A DNA stretch of 33,001 nt from an uncultured Clostridia bacterium. Lineage in GTDB: Bacteria > Bacillota > Clostridia > TANB77 > CAG-508. Where the stretch lies: contig CARFUA010000013.1 of the NCBI GenBank assembly GCA_948976265.1, positions 9,962 to 42,962 on the forward strand, read 5' to 3'. Positions 24,100 through 31,090 of this stretch are shown here, piece after piece. The translations under genes were made by a program, and so were the position numbers. Positions within the stretch are counted from its first letter, which is position 1. Every line of letters starts with the position of its first letter. The notes beneath the pieces were generated by a model. That model had not been told where the DNA came from and did no database searches. It worked only from the letters and a program-made list of their open reading frames with translations.

Positions 24100-24430
24100 T
24101 GAAAGCCTCCTCAAAAGCAACCATAATCATGTTTACCATCTTTTCTCTATCCTTTTGGCTCATTTTTTTTGCGCCTCTTTCAAGTTTTCTGATTTCTGGT
24201 ATTTCGCTTTCTTTTTCTGAGTTTCGTATGTCGGATTTGCCAAGAAGATAGTCTGTTGAAACTTGGAATAAGTTAGCAAAATCTTTAATTAATTCTAAAG
24301 ATTTTGGTTCATACATACTCGTTTCATATCTGGATAAAGCGCCAGGTGAAATATTTAATTTTTCGCAAACATATTCTTGGGTCCATTTTTTTTCTGTTCT
24401 TAATTCTTTTATTCTATTTCCAAAACTCAT
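24080..24430 (-). CDS. CI-like phage repressor (XRE family)
   Basis: This repressor maintains lysogeny by binding the operators at 24460-24574 and 24780-24794. The helix-turn-helix is residues about 3-58: FGNRIKELRTEKKWTQEYVCEKLN, then SPGALSRYETSMYEPKSLELIK. A DYLLGKSD hinge follows, then a C-terminal charged helical part (about 70-116). The start ATG 24430 follows AGAAAGGTTGG. At 116 aa it is short and lacks a LexA/CI self-cleaving domain, consistent with induction by the ImmA-like peptidase encoded immediately downstream and overlapping it. Confidence 0.9.
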   Translation of the reverse strand: MSFGNRIKELRTEKKWTQEYVCEKLNISPGALSRYETSMYEPKSLELIKDFANLFQVSTDYLLGKSDIRNSEKESEIPEIRKLERGAKKMSQKDREKMVNMIMVAFEEAFNEDSNN

Positions 24431-24452
24431 AATAACCAACCTTTCTGTAGTA

Positions 24453-24574
24453 ATTATACTTTCATTTTATGAAAAAGTCAACATAATTTCAGAAAATGAA
24501 AAAAAATAAAAAATTTTTAAAAAAGTACTTGACAAATTTCAGTAAATGAAATATTATATATTCAGAAACTGAAA
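24453..24574. promoter_or_regulatory. Divergent immunity promoters with four operator palindromes
   Basis: Operators (15 bp): O1 TTTCATTTTATGAAA 24460-24474, O2 TTTCAGAAAATGAAA 24487-24501, O3 TTTCAGTAAATGAAA 24537-24551, O4 ATTCAGAAACTGAAA 24560-24574. The leftward promoter (TTGACT 24481-24476, TATAAT 24458-24453) has O1 in its 17-nt spacer. The rightward promoter (TTGACA 24529-24534, TATTAT 24552-24557) has O3 in its 17-nt spacer and O4 just after the -10 box. O2 lies between. This is the genetic switch of the prophage. Confidence 0.88.
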
Positions 24575-24586
24575 GGAGGTATAAAT

Positions 24587-24802
24587 ATGTATGAAAGATT
24601 AAAAGAAATCAGGGAAACTAAAGGTTATTCTATTGAGGATATGGCAAATGTAATAGGTAAATCTCCTTGTAATTATTTTAAAAAAGAATGTGGCAATGTA
24701 AAATTTTCAGTAAGTGAAGCCCTGAAAATTTCTAAATTTTTAAAGACGAAAGTTGAGAGAATTTTTTTTGAAACCGAGCTTTCAGAAAATGAAATACAAT
24801 AA
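24587..24802 (+). CDS. Cro-like repressor (XRE family), 71 aa
   Basis: This is the first gene of the rightward early operon. The small helix-turn-helix protein has MYERLKEIRETKGYSIEDMANVIGKSPCNYFKKECG (about residues 1-36) followed by a strand/helix pair (KTKVERIFFETEL). Its position opposite the CI-like gene, directly behind the operator-filled promoter, fits a Cro function. The start ATG follows GAAAGGAGG, which itself overlaps the end of operator O4. A fifth operator copy (24780-24794) lies over its last codons, so repressor binding there could block elongation or form a loop with the upstream sites. Confidence 0.85.
   Translation: MYERLKEIRETKGYSIEDMANVIGKSPCNYFKKECGNVKFSVSEALKISKFLKTKVERIFFETELSENEIQ
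24780..24794. promoter_or_regulatory. Fifth operator copy inside the cro 3' end
   Basis: TTTCAGAAAATGAAA, identical to O2 (24487-24501), located 290 bp downstream within the last codons of the Cro-like gene. Confidence 0.75.
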
Positions 24803-24826
24803 AATAAGAAGGGAGAGTAAAAATAA

Positions 24827-25471
24827 GTGAATAATGGATTGGTATTTGAGAAAAAAGGACAAGTATTTACAGATAGTATGATAATTGCTAGACAATCAGA
24901 AAATCAACATGAATCAGTGGTTAGAATGATAAGTAATAATTGTCAAGACCTTGAAGAGTATGGAAAAATTGAATTTACCGATTTGAAATCGGGAAAAAGA
25001 GGAAGACCAACGAGAATTTATTTGCTTAATGAAAGACAGTCAACGTTGTTGCTAACTTATTTGGATAATACGGAACCTGTAAAATGCTTTAAAAAAGATT
25101 TGGTAAGAGCATTTTTCAAAATGCAAGATTTTATTCAGTCATTACAAACAGCAAAATTAGAATTTCCAGAATTTACAAATGCAATTATGAATGCTCATGA
25201 AGAACCAAAACATTACCATTTTAGCAATGAAATAAACATGATAAACAAAATTGTTTTGGGTATGACAGCAAAGGAATTTAAAGAACAAAACGGAATTGAT
25301 AAATTAGTAAATTCGATTAGACCGCATTTAAGCAATGAGCAAATAAGAAATATAGAGATATTACAAAGATTTGATATAGGGTTAATTACGATGGAGTATG
25401 ACTATCGCAAACGAAAAGAGATGTTGACCAATTACTTTATGAAGTTAAATGAAAGAAGGTTGGTGGCATAG
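24827..25471 (+). CDS. Rha-family phage regulatory protein
   Basis: Proteins with the pRha domain are found in temperate phages and interfere with growth in certain host backgrounds. The Rha domain is at residues about 5-95: QVFTDSMIIARQSENQHESVVRMI, then IEFTDLKSGKRGRPTRIYLLNERQSTLLLTYLDNTEPVKCFKKDLVRAFF. A helical C-terminal part (about 110-214) has KEFKEQNGIDKLVNSIRPHL, typical of phage antirepressor tails. The start is GTG 24827 behind GGGAGAG at a slightly long spacing. It is the second gene of the early operon, just after Cro. A CGG triplet in AAATCGGGAAAA is out of frame. Confidence 0.88.
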   Translation: MNNGLVFEKKGQVFTDSMIIARQSENQHESVVRMISNNCQDLEEYGKIEFTDLKSGKRGRPTRIYLLNERQSTLLLTYLDNTEPVKCFKKDLVRAFFKMQDFIQSLQTAKLEFPEFTNAIMNAHEEPKHYHFSNEINMINKIVLGMTAKEFKEQNGIDKLVNSIRPHLSNEQIRNIEILQRFDIGLITMEYDYRKRKEMLTNYFMKLNERRLVA

Positions 25472-25500
25472 AAAACTAAACAAGAAAGGAGAGTAAACAA

Positions 25501-25790
25501 ATGAGTGACTTAATAAAAATTGAAATGAATGAAAAGCAAGAACCGATTGTAAATGGGAGGGAATTGCACGAAACTTTAGGAGTAAAGACAGATTATAAAA
25601 AATGGTTTGACAGAATGTGTGAGTATGGATTTGCTGAAAATATTGATTATTGTACGTTAGTCAAAAATGTCCAATTTCAAATGGAGGGTATCAGGAGAGA
25701 TTTGAACATGTTATTAAATTAGATATGGCAAAAAAATTGCAATGATATTTGCTTAGAGAAAATGGAATTGTACCAGCGATAGAAAAATAA
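25501..25790 (+). pseudogene. Decayed AntA-type antirepressor remnant
   Basis: The first 58 or so residues (NGRELHETLGVKTDYKKWFDRMCEYGFAENIDY) are an AntA antirepressor N-terminus, but the frame ends at 25722. Downstream, other frames encode homologous tail pieces (GGYQERFEHVIKLDMAKK, then ENGIVPAIEK), separated by changes near an ATG-AG junction and an A7 run. At least two or three small indels are needed to join them. No CGG codon is involved, so this is ordinary gene decay and a useful contrast to the CGG frameshift genes. The start ATG still has GAAAGGAGAG. 25791-25918 holds only a short stem (CTAAAAAC with GTTTTTAG, 25827-25845). Confidence 0.75.
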
Positions 25791-25918
25791 ATTAAAAAAA
25801 TTTAATCTAAAACCTTGACAACTAAAAACTTCGTTTTTAGCAACTAAAAAAATTATAGGTACAATAAAAACAAGTTACGACAAAATGCAACAAAATTTGA
25901 CAAGAAAGGAGGAATTGT

Positions 25919-26182
25919 ATGCAAAATGTTAATGTGAATCATAAATGGATTTCGGCGACGGAATATGCAAAGCAAACGGGTTTGGGACCTGAAAAGGTAA
26001 AACAGTTTATAAGGGCTGGAAAATTAGAGGGAGAACAGACTGAGGATGGCTATTGGAAGGTAAAGGTTTATAAAGATGATGCAGTATCGAAGAAGGTTTT
26101 TGACGAAGAACACAACAAAAGAGTTGAAGCAGAAACGATGATAAAACTTTTGCGAAATATTTTAGGGGAAAGGGGAAAGTAA
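25919..26182 (+). CDS. Small MerR/excisionase-type helix-turn-helix protein, 87 aa
   Basis: This is a small DNA-binding protein. The N-terminal winged-helix pattern WISATEYAKQTGLGPEKVKQFIRAGKLEGEQTEDGYWKVKVY (about residues 9-50) is that of phage excisionases and MerR-like regulators. A charged helix follows (DEEHNKRVEAETMIKLLRNIL). It is preceded by AAGGAGGAATTGT. It may be the directionality factor for the integrase or a regulator of early genes; position alone does not decide. Confidence 0.75.
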   Translation: MQNVNVNHKWISATEYAKQTGLGPEKVKQFIRAGKLEGEQTEDGYWKVKVYKDDAVSKKVFDEEHNKRVEAETMIKLLRNILGERGK

Positions 26183-26183
26183 A

Positions 26184-26306
26184 ATGAAACAAAAGAAAAG
26201 CATATCAGAGGAATTACACAAAGCATATTGGCGAGGCGTAACAGATGTAATTGGTTGTATAGCGATTAGTATGCTGTTTGCAATAATGTTTGTGTATGGA
26301 TTTTAG
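26184..26306 (+). CDS. Small membrane protein, 40 aa
   Basis: The start ATG 26184 begins 2 bp after the previous stop, with AAGGGGAAAG upstream. The protein begins MKQKKSISEELHKAYWRGV (cytoplasmic, basic), then one membrane helix (about residues 21-39). Function unknown; phage early regions often hold such single-helix proteins. Confidence 0.6.
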   Translation: MKQKKSISEELHKAYWRGVTDVIGCIAISMLFAIMFVYGF

Positions 26307-26336
26307 AAGGAAAGTTTTAAGAAAGGAGAATTGAAA

Positions 26337-26588
26337 ATGAAAATGGTGTTGATGATATTGTTGTTAATGACGATGTGTATGGCGATATTTTATCGTTGGA
26401 AATTGGAAGAAGTGGAGGAAAGGTTGGAAGAATCGGAGGAGATGCTGGGGAATTGTCAAAAGATTTTTAAAGAGATTAATGATGAAATAGTTGAAAAACC
26501 GCATTTGAATAGTGCAAAGAATTTGCAGAATAAATTAAAAACGATATTGAAAGCGGTTAAACATATCAATATCGAGTTTAATTGGTAA
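26337..26588 (+). CDS. Small anchored coiled-coil protein, 83 aa
   Basis: The preferred start is ATG 26337, which has GAAAGGAG at 8 nt; a TTG 6 bp earlier is too close to it. One N-terminal membrane helix (about residues 3-19) is followed by a Glu-rich heptad stretch (LEEVEERLEESEEMLGNC, about 23-40) and a Lys/Asn-rich helix. It may form a membrane-attached coiled coil, for example a superinfection-exclusion or spanin-like protein, but I do not recognise it. Confidence 0.65.
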   Translation: MKMVLMILLLMTMCMAIFYRWKLEEVEERLEESEEMLGNCQKIFKEINDEIVEKPHLNSAKNLQNKLKTILKAVKHINIEFNW

Positions 26589-26721
26589 AAATATCTACTT
26601 GATTATTTTAACATGATGAAGATGAAAAGTCAAATGGTACATTGAAAATTGAATAAGTTTATCAGATAAAATGCAGTATTATCAATATATAGAAAAAATT
26701 AAAAAATATTTGAAAAGAGTA

Positions 26722-26777
26722 TTGACAAACGGATACCGTTTGATATATAATGAGACCATAGCAAGAGGGTACCGTAA
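26722..26777 (+). promoter_or_regulatory. Second regulated phage promoter with an AAACGGATACCGTTT operator
   Basis: TTGACA 26722-26727, 18 nt, TATAAT 26746-26751. The perfect palindrome AAACGGATACCGTTT (26727-26741) fills the spacer. A partial second copy, GGGTACCGT, lies at about 26768-26776, just after the start site. The site differs from the immunity operators, so another regulator is implied. 26589-26721 holds nothing else recognisable. Confidence 0.7.
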
Positions 26778-26809
26778 AAAGTAACCAGCTATGGAAAGGA
26801 GGAAATCCT

Positions 26810-26935
26810 ATGATTAAGTTCATAAAAAAAGTGCTTGCAGCCCGCAAAGCAAAACAAGCACTGATTCGTAGAAGACAACATGTTGAAGAACAACATAGAT
26901 TAATCTACGAAGGATTGAATGAGAGAGACTATTAA
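26810..26935 (+). CDS. Small basic protein, 41 aa
   Basis: ATG 26810 follows AAAGGAGGAAATCCT. The peptide is strongly basic and helical: MIKFIKKVLAARKAKQALIR (residues 1-20), then RRQHVEEQHRLIYEGLNERDY. It is the first product of the promoter at 26722-26751. It lacks a membrane helix, and its amphipathic N-terminus suggests membrane-surface or nucleic-acid binding. Not recognised. Confidence 0.65.
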   Translation: MIKFIKKVLAARKAKQALIRRRQHVEEQHRLIYEGLNERDY

Positions 26936-26998
26936 AGTCTCCTCACATCTCCATATATTATATATCAAAAAAATATATACGTCAAGGGAGATGATAAA

Positions 26999-27358
26999 AT
27001 GAAAAAGGATAAAAAAGAAAAGGATATGTACAGCAGAACTGGAAAAGTAATTTTTGCCAAAGATGGAAAAGGTGGATATACTCCTAAGATATCAATTCCT
27101 ATTACATGGCTTAGAGATATGGGAATAACAGATACAGAAAGAGGAATTGAACTTCAATATGACGAAAAAAGTAAAGGTTTTTATGTAATAAAAGAAGGAA
27201 AAAGAAAAGATGTTAATTTAGTTTATGAATATGATAAGAAAAATAAGTTAACGATTTTACGAAAAAAATATGATGATGGAAGAAAAAAATTACATAGAAA
27301 ATATTTAAAAAAGAAAAATTTTACTATAAAAGGATATAGTAAAAAATATTTAGACTAA
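26999..27358 (+). CDS. AbrB/SpoVT-like DNA-binding protein, 119 aa
   Basis: The first half (about residues 12-60) carries the swapped-hairpin pattern of AbrB/MazE-type proteins: GKVIFAKDGKGGYTPKISIPITWLRDMGI, then GIELQYDEKSKGFYVIKEG. The C-terminal half is a Lys/Arg/Tyr-rich tail (DDGRKKLHRKYLKKKN) that could bind RNA or DNA. The ATG follows AAGGGAGATGATAAA. It shares the regulated promoter at 26722 with the 41-aa basic protein and is followed immediately by a multi-branched RNA candidate (27362-27507). It may be the regulator that binds AAACGGATACCGTTT, or an antitoxin-type protein. Confidence 0.7.
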   Translation: MKKDKKEKDMYSRTGKVIFAKDGKGGYTPKISIPITWLRDMGITDTERGIELQYDEKSKGFYVIKEGKRKDVNLVYEYDKKNKLTILRKKYDDGRKKLHRKYLKKKNFTIKGYSKKYLD

Positions 27359-27361
27359 TAA

Positions 27362-27507
27362 AAAAACTACTCATAAACTGCACGGTCTGGTAAATTGTTC
27401 AGTTTATGAATAGCCCAAAAAACTATTTATGAAAATAGTCTATTAATAGTGTAATAAACACTATATTTAATTTTAACAGATAATAGCCTTATTTTCAAGT
27501 AGTTTTT
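27362..27507 (+). ncRNA. Four-way-junction RNA candidate
   Basis: Four nested or adjacent stems account for most of this 146-nt non-coding stretch. P1 is AAAAACTACT (27362-27371) with AGTAGTTTTT (27498-27507). P2 is CATAAACTG (27372-27380) with CAGTTTATG (27400-27408). P3 is ACTATTT (27422-27428) with AAATAGT (27433-27439). P5 is CTATTA (27440-27445) with TAATAG (27481-27486), enclosing P4, ATAGTG (27446-27451) with CACTAT (27459-27464). All pairs are perfect. It lies 4 nt after the AbrB-like stop and 30 nt before the next start. No known class recognised. Confidence 0.5.
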
Positions 27508-27536
27508 AGAAATATTTGAAAGTGAGGTTATTTTTT

Positions 27537-27830
27537 ATGAATGAAAATGAAATAAAAGAATTAAAAGAACGATTGAAAAAAGAATTGTTAGCAGAAATGA
27601 ATATAGGAAAAAGAAAAGATTCAGCATGGGATATGGTAAGAAAGGAATATGAGGAAGAAATCAAAAGATTGAATAAAATTCCAAGTGATAATCATTCATT
27701 GGAGGATGCAATAAGAACATTGATAAGAGCAAAATATGGAGTTAGAAATGTGGTTAATGTTGAAGCAGATTATCAGGAATTGAAAGATATAGTTGAGAAA
27801 ATATTGAATATATTGAAAGAAAAGGTGTAA
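27537..27830 (+). CDS. Phage hypothetical protein, 97 aa
   Basis: The start ATG 27537 follows GTGAGGTT. It is a soluble helical protein: a charged coiled-coil-like N-terminus (NENEIKELKERLKKELLAEM, about residues 2-21) is followed by SAWDMVRKEYEEEIKRLNKI and SLEDAIRTLIRAKYGVRNV, a composition common in early phage proteins. Not recognised. Its start lies 30 nt after the P1 stem of the RNA candidate, so that RNA could be its leader. Confidence 0.7.
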   Translation: MNENEIKELKERLKKELLAEMNIGKRKDSAWDMVRKEYEEEIKRLNKIPSDNHSLEDAIRTLIRAKYGVRNVVNVEADYQELKDIVEKILNILKEKV

Positions 27831-27842
27831 AGGGAGGAAAGG

Positions 27843-28103
27843 ATGAAGGTATATAAGTTTAATGGAACGAATGAGGAGTTTGAGTGTGAGGAAGAGGCAA
27901 TGGATTATTTGAAAAGGCTGATTGGATTTGAGTTTGATGATACGGTGGATGGTGAACAGTTGGAGATGCAGGAGGAGATGAGAAGTGTGTTGCTGGAGAC
28001 TTATTTTTATGAGGATGTAAGGGAAGAGATGGAAGAGTCAGCTTATGATTATTATTTTGATGAGGGATTTCATAGGGATGTTTTGGAAAGAAGGGAGGTT
28101 TAG
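27843..28103 (+). CDS. Small acidic phage protein, 86 aa
   Basis: The ATG follows GGGAGGAAAGG, 12 bp after the previous stop. The protein is strongly acidic (EEFECEEEAMDYLKRLIGFEFDD, then EEMEESAYDYYFDEGF), as seen in phage DNA-mimic or inhibitor proteins, although nothing here proves that role. Codon use is rich in GAG and GAT. Not recognised. Confidence 0.7.
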   Translation: MKVYKFNGTNEEFECEEEAMDYLKRLIGFEFDDTVDGEQLEMQEEMRSVLLETYFYEDVREEMEESAYDYYFDEGFHRDVLERREV

Positions 28104-28106
28104 AGG

Positions 28107-28664
28107 ATGGAGTTTGAAGAGTTAAGAAAAGTTAATAAAAAGTTGAAGAAAACAGTTATAAAGGGGAAAGAGTATGTTGAGGTTAATCAAAGAATTTTGG
28201 GATTTAGAGAATTGTTTCCGAATGGAATGATAGAAACGGAAGTGGTTGAGAGTGAACAGGGAGTTGTGATAATAAAGGCAATTGTGAAGGATTGTGAAGG
28301 GAAGGTTTTAGCGACAGGACATGCTCAAGAGAAGGAGAATAGTTCTTTTATTAATAAGGCGAGTTATATTGAGAATTGTGAGACGTCAGCGGTAGGAAGG
28401 GCGTTGGGAATATTGGGGATTGGTGCTGATACGAGTGTGAGGAGTTTTGATGAGATGGAGAGTAAGGAGTTTCAAGTGACATCAAATTCTACGATTAATG
28501 AGATGAAGCAGGATGCTTTGAAGTTGAGTATTGAAAATAATGGGATATTGGATTCGAAGGTGAAAGAAATTTTGGATAAGTTTGGATTTGAAAGAATTTC
28601 GGATATTACATTGAAGGAGTATCCAAATGTGATTGAGGCTTTTCAGAAAGTGATTAATAAGTAG
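28107..28664 (+). CDS. Phage recombination/ssDNA-binding-like protein, 185 aa
   Basis: The core KEYVEVNQRILGFRELFPNG (about residues 22-41), GHAQEKENSSFINKASYIENCETSAVGRALGILGIG (about 72-107) and DTSVRSFDEME is a common phage early-gene family, often found near annealing or ssDNA-binding genes and sometimes likened to Rad52/ERF-type annealing proteins. A C-terminal helical tail (about 125-185) follows. The ATG lies 3 bp after the previous stop. It sits in the replication/recombination block, which supports a role in phage DNA metabolism. The biochemical function is a guess. Confidence 0.7.
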   Translation: MEFEELRKVNKKLKKTVIKGKEYVEVNQRILGFRELFPNGMIETEVVESEQGVVIIKAIVKDCEGKVLATGHAQEKENSSFINKASYIENCETSAVGRALGILGIGADTSVRSFDEMESKEFQVTSNSTINEMKQDALKLSIENNGILDSKVKEILDKFGFERISDITLKEYPNVIEAFQKVINK

Positions 28665-28672
28665 GTGGTTAT

Positions 28673-28996
28673 ATGAAGAGTGGGTTTGAGGAGATTGTGA
28701 AAGAGGATTTTGAACAGTATCGAGAGATAGCAAGAAGATTTCAAAAAGTAGATATGGCAAATGCTGGAGAGTTGAATCAATTGACGATAGAGAGTTGGAC
28801 TTTAGCGAGTAGATGGAGTGAAATACAAAGTATGGCGGCGAAGGTTGGGCAGGAATATGGAGTGAGTAAAACAGATTTTAGAGATTGGGCTTATCAAAAG
28901 TATAGGCAGTTACAGGAACTGCATACTACTTGTAGGAGTTGGTATCGATTGGCGGTGGAGGAGGAGAGACAGATTAGGATGATGGAGGGGATTTGA
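28673..28996 (+). CDS. Phage hypothetical protein, 107 aa
   Basis: A helical, soluble protein with SGFEEIVKEDFEQYREIARRF at the N-terminus and a basic, Trp-containing middle (ASRWSEIQSMAAKVGQEYGV, DFRDWAYQKYRQLQEL). The start ATG follows GTAGGTGG. Its stop TGA shares one base with the ATG of the next gene (TGATG), giving coupled translation and fixing the start of the HNH-like gene at 28996. Not recognised. Confidence 0.7.
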   Translation: MKSGFEEIVKEDFEQYREIARRFQKVDMANAGELNQLTIESWTLASRWSEIQSMAAKVGQEYGVSKTDFRDWAYQKYRQLQELHTTCRSWYRLAVEEERQIRMMEGI

Positions 28997-29380
28997 TGAT
29001 TGTATGTGATTTATCAAATAGTTTTTGTCCTTATCCAAAGCCACAAAGGGGACAGAAAACAGGAGAGAAACGGAGAGATAAAGAAGAAGAGCCGTAAGTT
29101 AGCGAAGAAGGAAAGGAAGCGATTTAGTATATTGCAGAGTGGGAAGAGATGTTTTATATGTAATTGCAAAGAGAATTTGACAAAACATGAGGCGTTTGGG
29201 GGCTGTAATAGACAGAAAAGTATGGAGTGGGGCTTAATATATTATTTATGTGTAATGTGTCATAGAGAAGTGACAGATAATGAAAAGATAAAGAAAAAAC
29301 TGGAAGGATTTGCACGAAGTAAGTTTATTATGAATTATGATGCAGATTTATTTTTGAAAGAGTTTGGAAGAAATTTTTAA
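28996..29380 (+). CDS. Phage HNH-like zinc protein, +1 frameshift at CGG
   Basis: The start ATG 28996 is set by the TGATG overlap with the previous gene. The 0 frame encodes MIVCDLSNSFCPYPKPQRGQ, then KTGEK, then CGG at codon 26 (29071-29073), and stops eight codons later. Skipping the C reads GGA as Gly and continues GEIKKKSRKLAKKERKRFSIL, then CFICNCKENLTKHEAFGG, CNRQKSMEWGL and LCVMCHREV to the stop at 29380. The 385-bp span is 3 x 128 + 1, for 127 aa. The restored part matches a common phage small HNH/zinc family (KKKS-KLAKLERKRFSIL, HE-FGG-NR) with paired Cys ligands and a His. Without the shift the zinc part would lack a start. It probably acts in phage DNA processing. Confidence 0.85.
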
Positions 29381-29406
29381 AATACTAGAGAAAGGAGAAA
29401 CGATAT

Positions 29407-30201
29407 GTGGAGGGATGGATTAAATGGCATAGAAAAGTATTAGATAATCCAATTATTATGAAAGATAAAGATTATTTTGCAATGTGGGGCTATTTATTAT
29501 TAAATGCGACACATAAGGAATATGATGTTTTGTTTAATGGAAAAAGAATTACTTTGAAAGAGGGGCAATTGATTATTGGAAGAAAGTCAATAGCAGAAAA
29601 ATTAAAGATTGATGAAAGTAAGGTACAAAGAATTTTGAAATCGTTTGAAATTGAACATCAAATTGAACAACGAACAACGTCACGAAATAGACTAATTTCA
29701 ATAGTTAACTGGCATGAATATCAGCAAAGTGAACAACAGGTTGAACAACAGTTGAACAACAAATGCACAACAACTGAACAACAAGTGAACACTAACAAGA
29801 ATATAAAGAATAATAAGAATGAAAGAAAAGATAAAGTAAGTAAGAAAGAAGGAACCAAAAGCTTTAATGAGTTGATTGATGATTATACTTCCAATGCTCA
29901 ATTACGAGAAGAATTAAGGAATCATTTAGCGGTTAGGAAACAAAAGAAAGGTGCTTTGACTAATAGAGCAATAGAGCTATCTTTTAAGATGTTAGATAAA
30001 CTTACAGAAAAAATATCAGTAAATGATATAGAAGCAATTGATAGAGCAAAAATAGAAATAGTCCAACAAAGTATCCTGAAAGGTTGGGTAGGTTTTTTTG
30101 AAGTGAAGGATACCGCTTCATGGAATGCTAAAGATAAAAATGAAAAACAAGAAACAAGTAATCCGTTTTTTGATTTATTGAGAGAGGAGGGGAAAATGTA
30201 A
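29407..30201 (+). CDS. Phage replication initiation protein (DnaD-like / O-like)
   Basis: Such proteins bind the phage origin and recruit the helicase loader. The start is GTG 29407 behind AAAGGAG. The N-terminal winged-helix module begins EGWIKWHRKVLDNPIIMKDK (about residues 2-21), followed by ITLKEGQLIIGRKSIAEKLKI and VQRILKSFEIEHQI (about 47-83). A Gln/Asn-rich linker (about 105-140) lies before a C-terminal helical domain (about 150-245). It directly precedes and overlaps the loader-like gene (TAATG), the usual phage replication pair. The Gln/Asn-rich linker may hold the origin within its DNA, but I see no clear iteron array. Confidence 0.85.
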   Translation: MEGWIKWHRKVLDNPIIMKDKDYFAMWGYLLLNATHKEYDVLFNGKRITLKEGQLIIGRKSIAEKLKIDESKVQRILKSFEIEHQIEQRTTSRNRLISIVNWHEYQQSEQQVEQQLNNKCTTTEQQVNTNKNIKNNKNERKDKVSKKEGTKSFNELIDDYTSNAQLREELRNHLAVRKQKKGALTNRAIELSFKMLDKLTEKISVNDIEAIDRAKIEIVQQSILKGWVGFFEVKDTASWNAKDKNEKQETSNPFFDLLREEGKM

Positions 30202-30758
30202 TGACAAGAGATGATACGGTAGCTATATTAGGTATATTAAAAACAAGTTATCCGAATTTTTACAAAGATATGAAAAAAGATATGAAAAAGGATGAAATGT
30301 ATAACACAATTGATTTGTGGAGTGAAATGTTTGCAAATGATGATGTAAATATTGTAAAAGTTGCGATTAAGGAATTGATACAGACATTAAGATTTCCACC
30401 AGCCATAGCTGATATAAAACAAAAAATGTACGAGCTAACAAATCAAGAGACATTGCCAACTGATTTATGGGCAAGTCTAAAAAAAGCGATTAGTAATAGT
30501 GCATATCATTCTGTTGAGGAGTTTGAGAAATTGCCGAATGAGTGCAAAATGTTTGTAAAAAATCCGAGGCAGTTGAAAGAATTATCGCAAAATGATGCTG
30601 AGATAAATAATACGGTTGTGAAGGGACAGTTTTTTAAGCAAATAGAGGTTATACAGAAAAGGATGAAGGAGGAGAAGCAGATGTTGCCTGAGGCAAGGAG
30701 AGTGAGAGAGATGGCTTTAAAAGTAGGACAAGATGTGAGTGGATTATTAAGTGAATAG
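30201..30758 (+). CDS. Putative phage helicase loader, G40P-loader type
   Basis: The N-terminal half (ILKTSYPNFYKDMKKDMKKDEM, IDLWSEMFANDDVNIVKVAIKELI, RFPPAIADIKQKM; residues about 10-80) resembles proteins annotated as loader and inhibitor of the phage G40P helicase. The C-terminal half is charged and helical (KQIEVIQKRMKEEKQMLPEAR). It starts at the stop of the DnaD-like gene (TAATG), so translation is coupled. It probably delivers the host or phage replicative helicase to the origin. No Walker motif is present, so it is not a DnaC-type ATPase. Confidence 0.8.
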   Translation: MTRDDTVAILGILKTSYPNFYKDMKKDMKKDEMYNTIDLWSEMFANDDVNIVKVAIKELIQTLRFPPAIADIKQKMYELTNQETLPTDLWASLKKAISNSAYHSVEEFEKLPNECKMFVKNPRQLKELSQNDAEINNTVVKGQFFKQIEVIQKRMKEEKQMLPEARRVREMALKVGQDVSGLLSE

Positions 30759-30770
30759 GAGGAAATACAG

Positions 30771-31088
30771 ATGATAACAAAAGAAACAAGACAATTGAGT
30801 TTTGAAGATATAAAACCGAAAAGGCTAACAAGATATATGCAGATATTAGAGATAATTGATGATAAAGAAATGACAGCTAGAGAGATAGAAACAGAGATGA
30901 ATAAAAAAGGATATTCAAAGTATTTTGATATGAATCATGTGAGACCACGTTTAACGGAATTAGTACAATATCATGAGTTGGTTGAATGTGAAATGCGAGA
31001 GGATTATTTGACACATAAGCAGGTAGTGGTTTATAGAAAAATGACAGAGCAAGAAAAAATGGAGTTAGAGAATAGATTAGGAGGCTAA
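30771..31088 (+). CDS. Phage winged-helix protein, 105 aa
   Basis: The middle (MTAREIETEMNKKGYSKYFDMN, then HVRPRLTELVQYHELVECE; about residues 36-76) has the look of a winged-helix DNA-binding fold with a basic recognition helix. The start ATG follows TAGGAGGAAATACAG. It lies directly after the helicase-loader gene and belongs to the early/late regulatory block. The exact role is unknown. Confidence 0.75.
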   Translation: MITKETRQLSFEDIKPKRLTRYMQILEIIDDKEMTAREIETEMNKKGYSKYFDMNHVRPRLTELVQYHELVECEMREDYLTHKQVVVYRKMTEQEKMELENRLGG

Positions 31089-31090
31089 AT

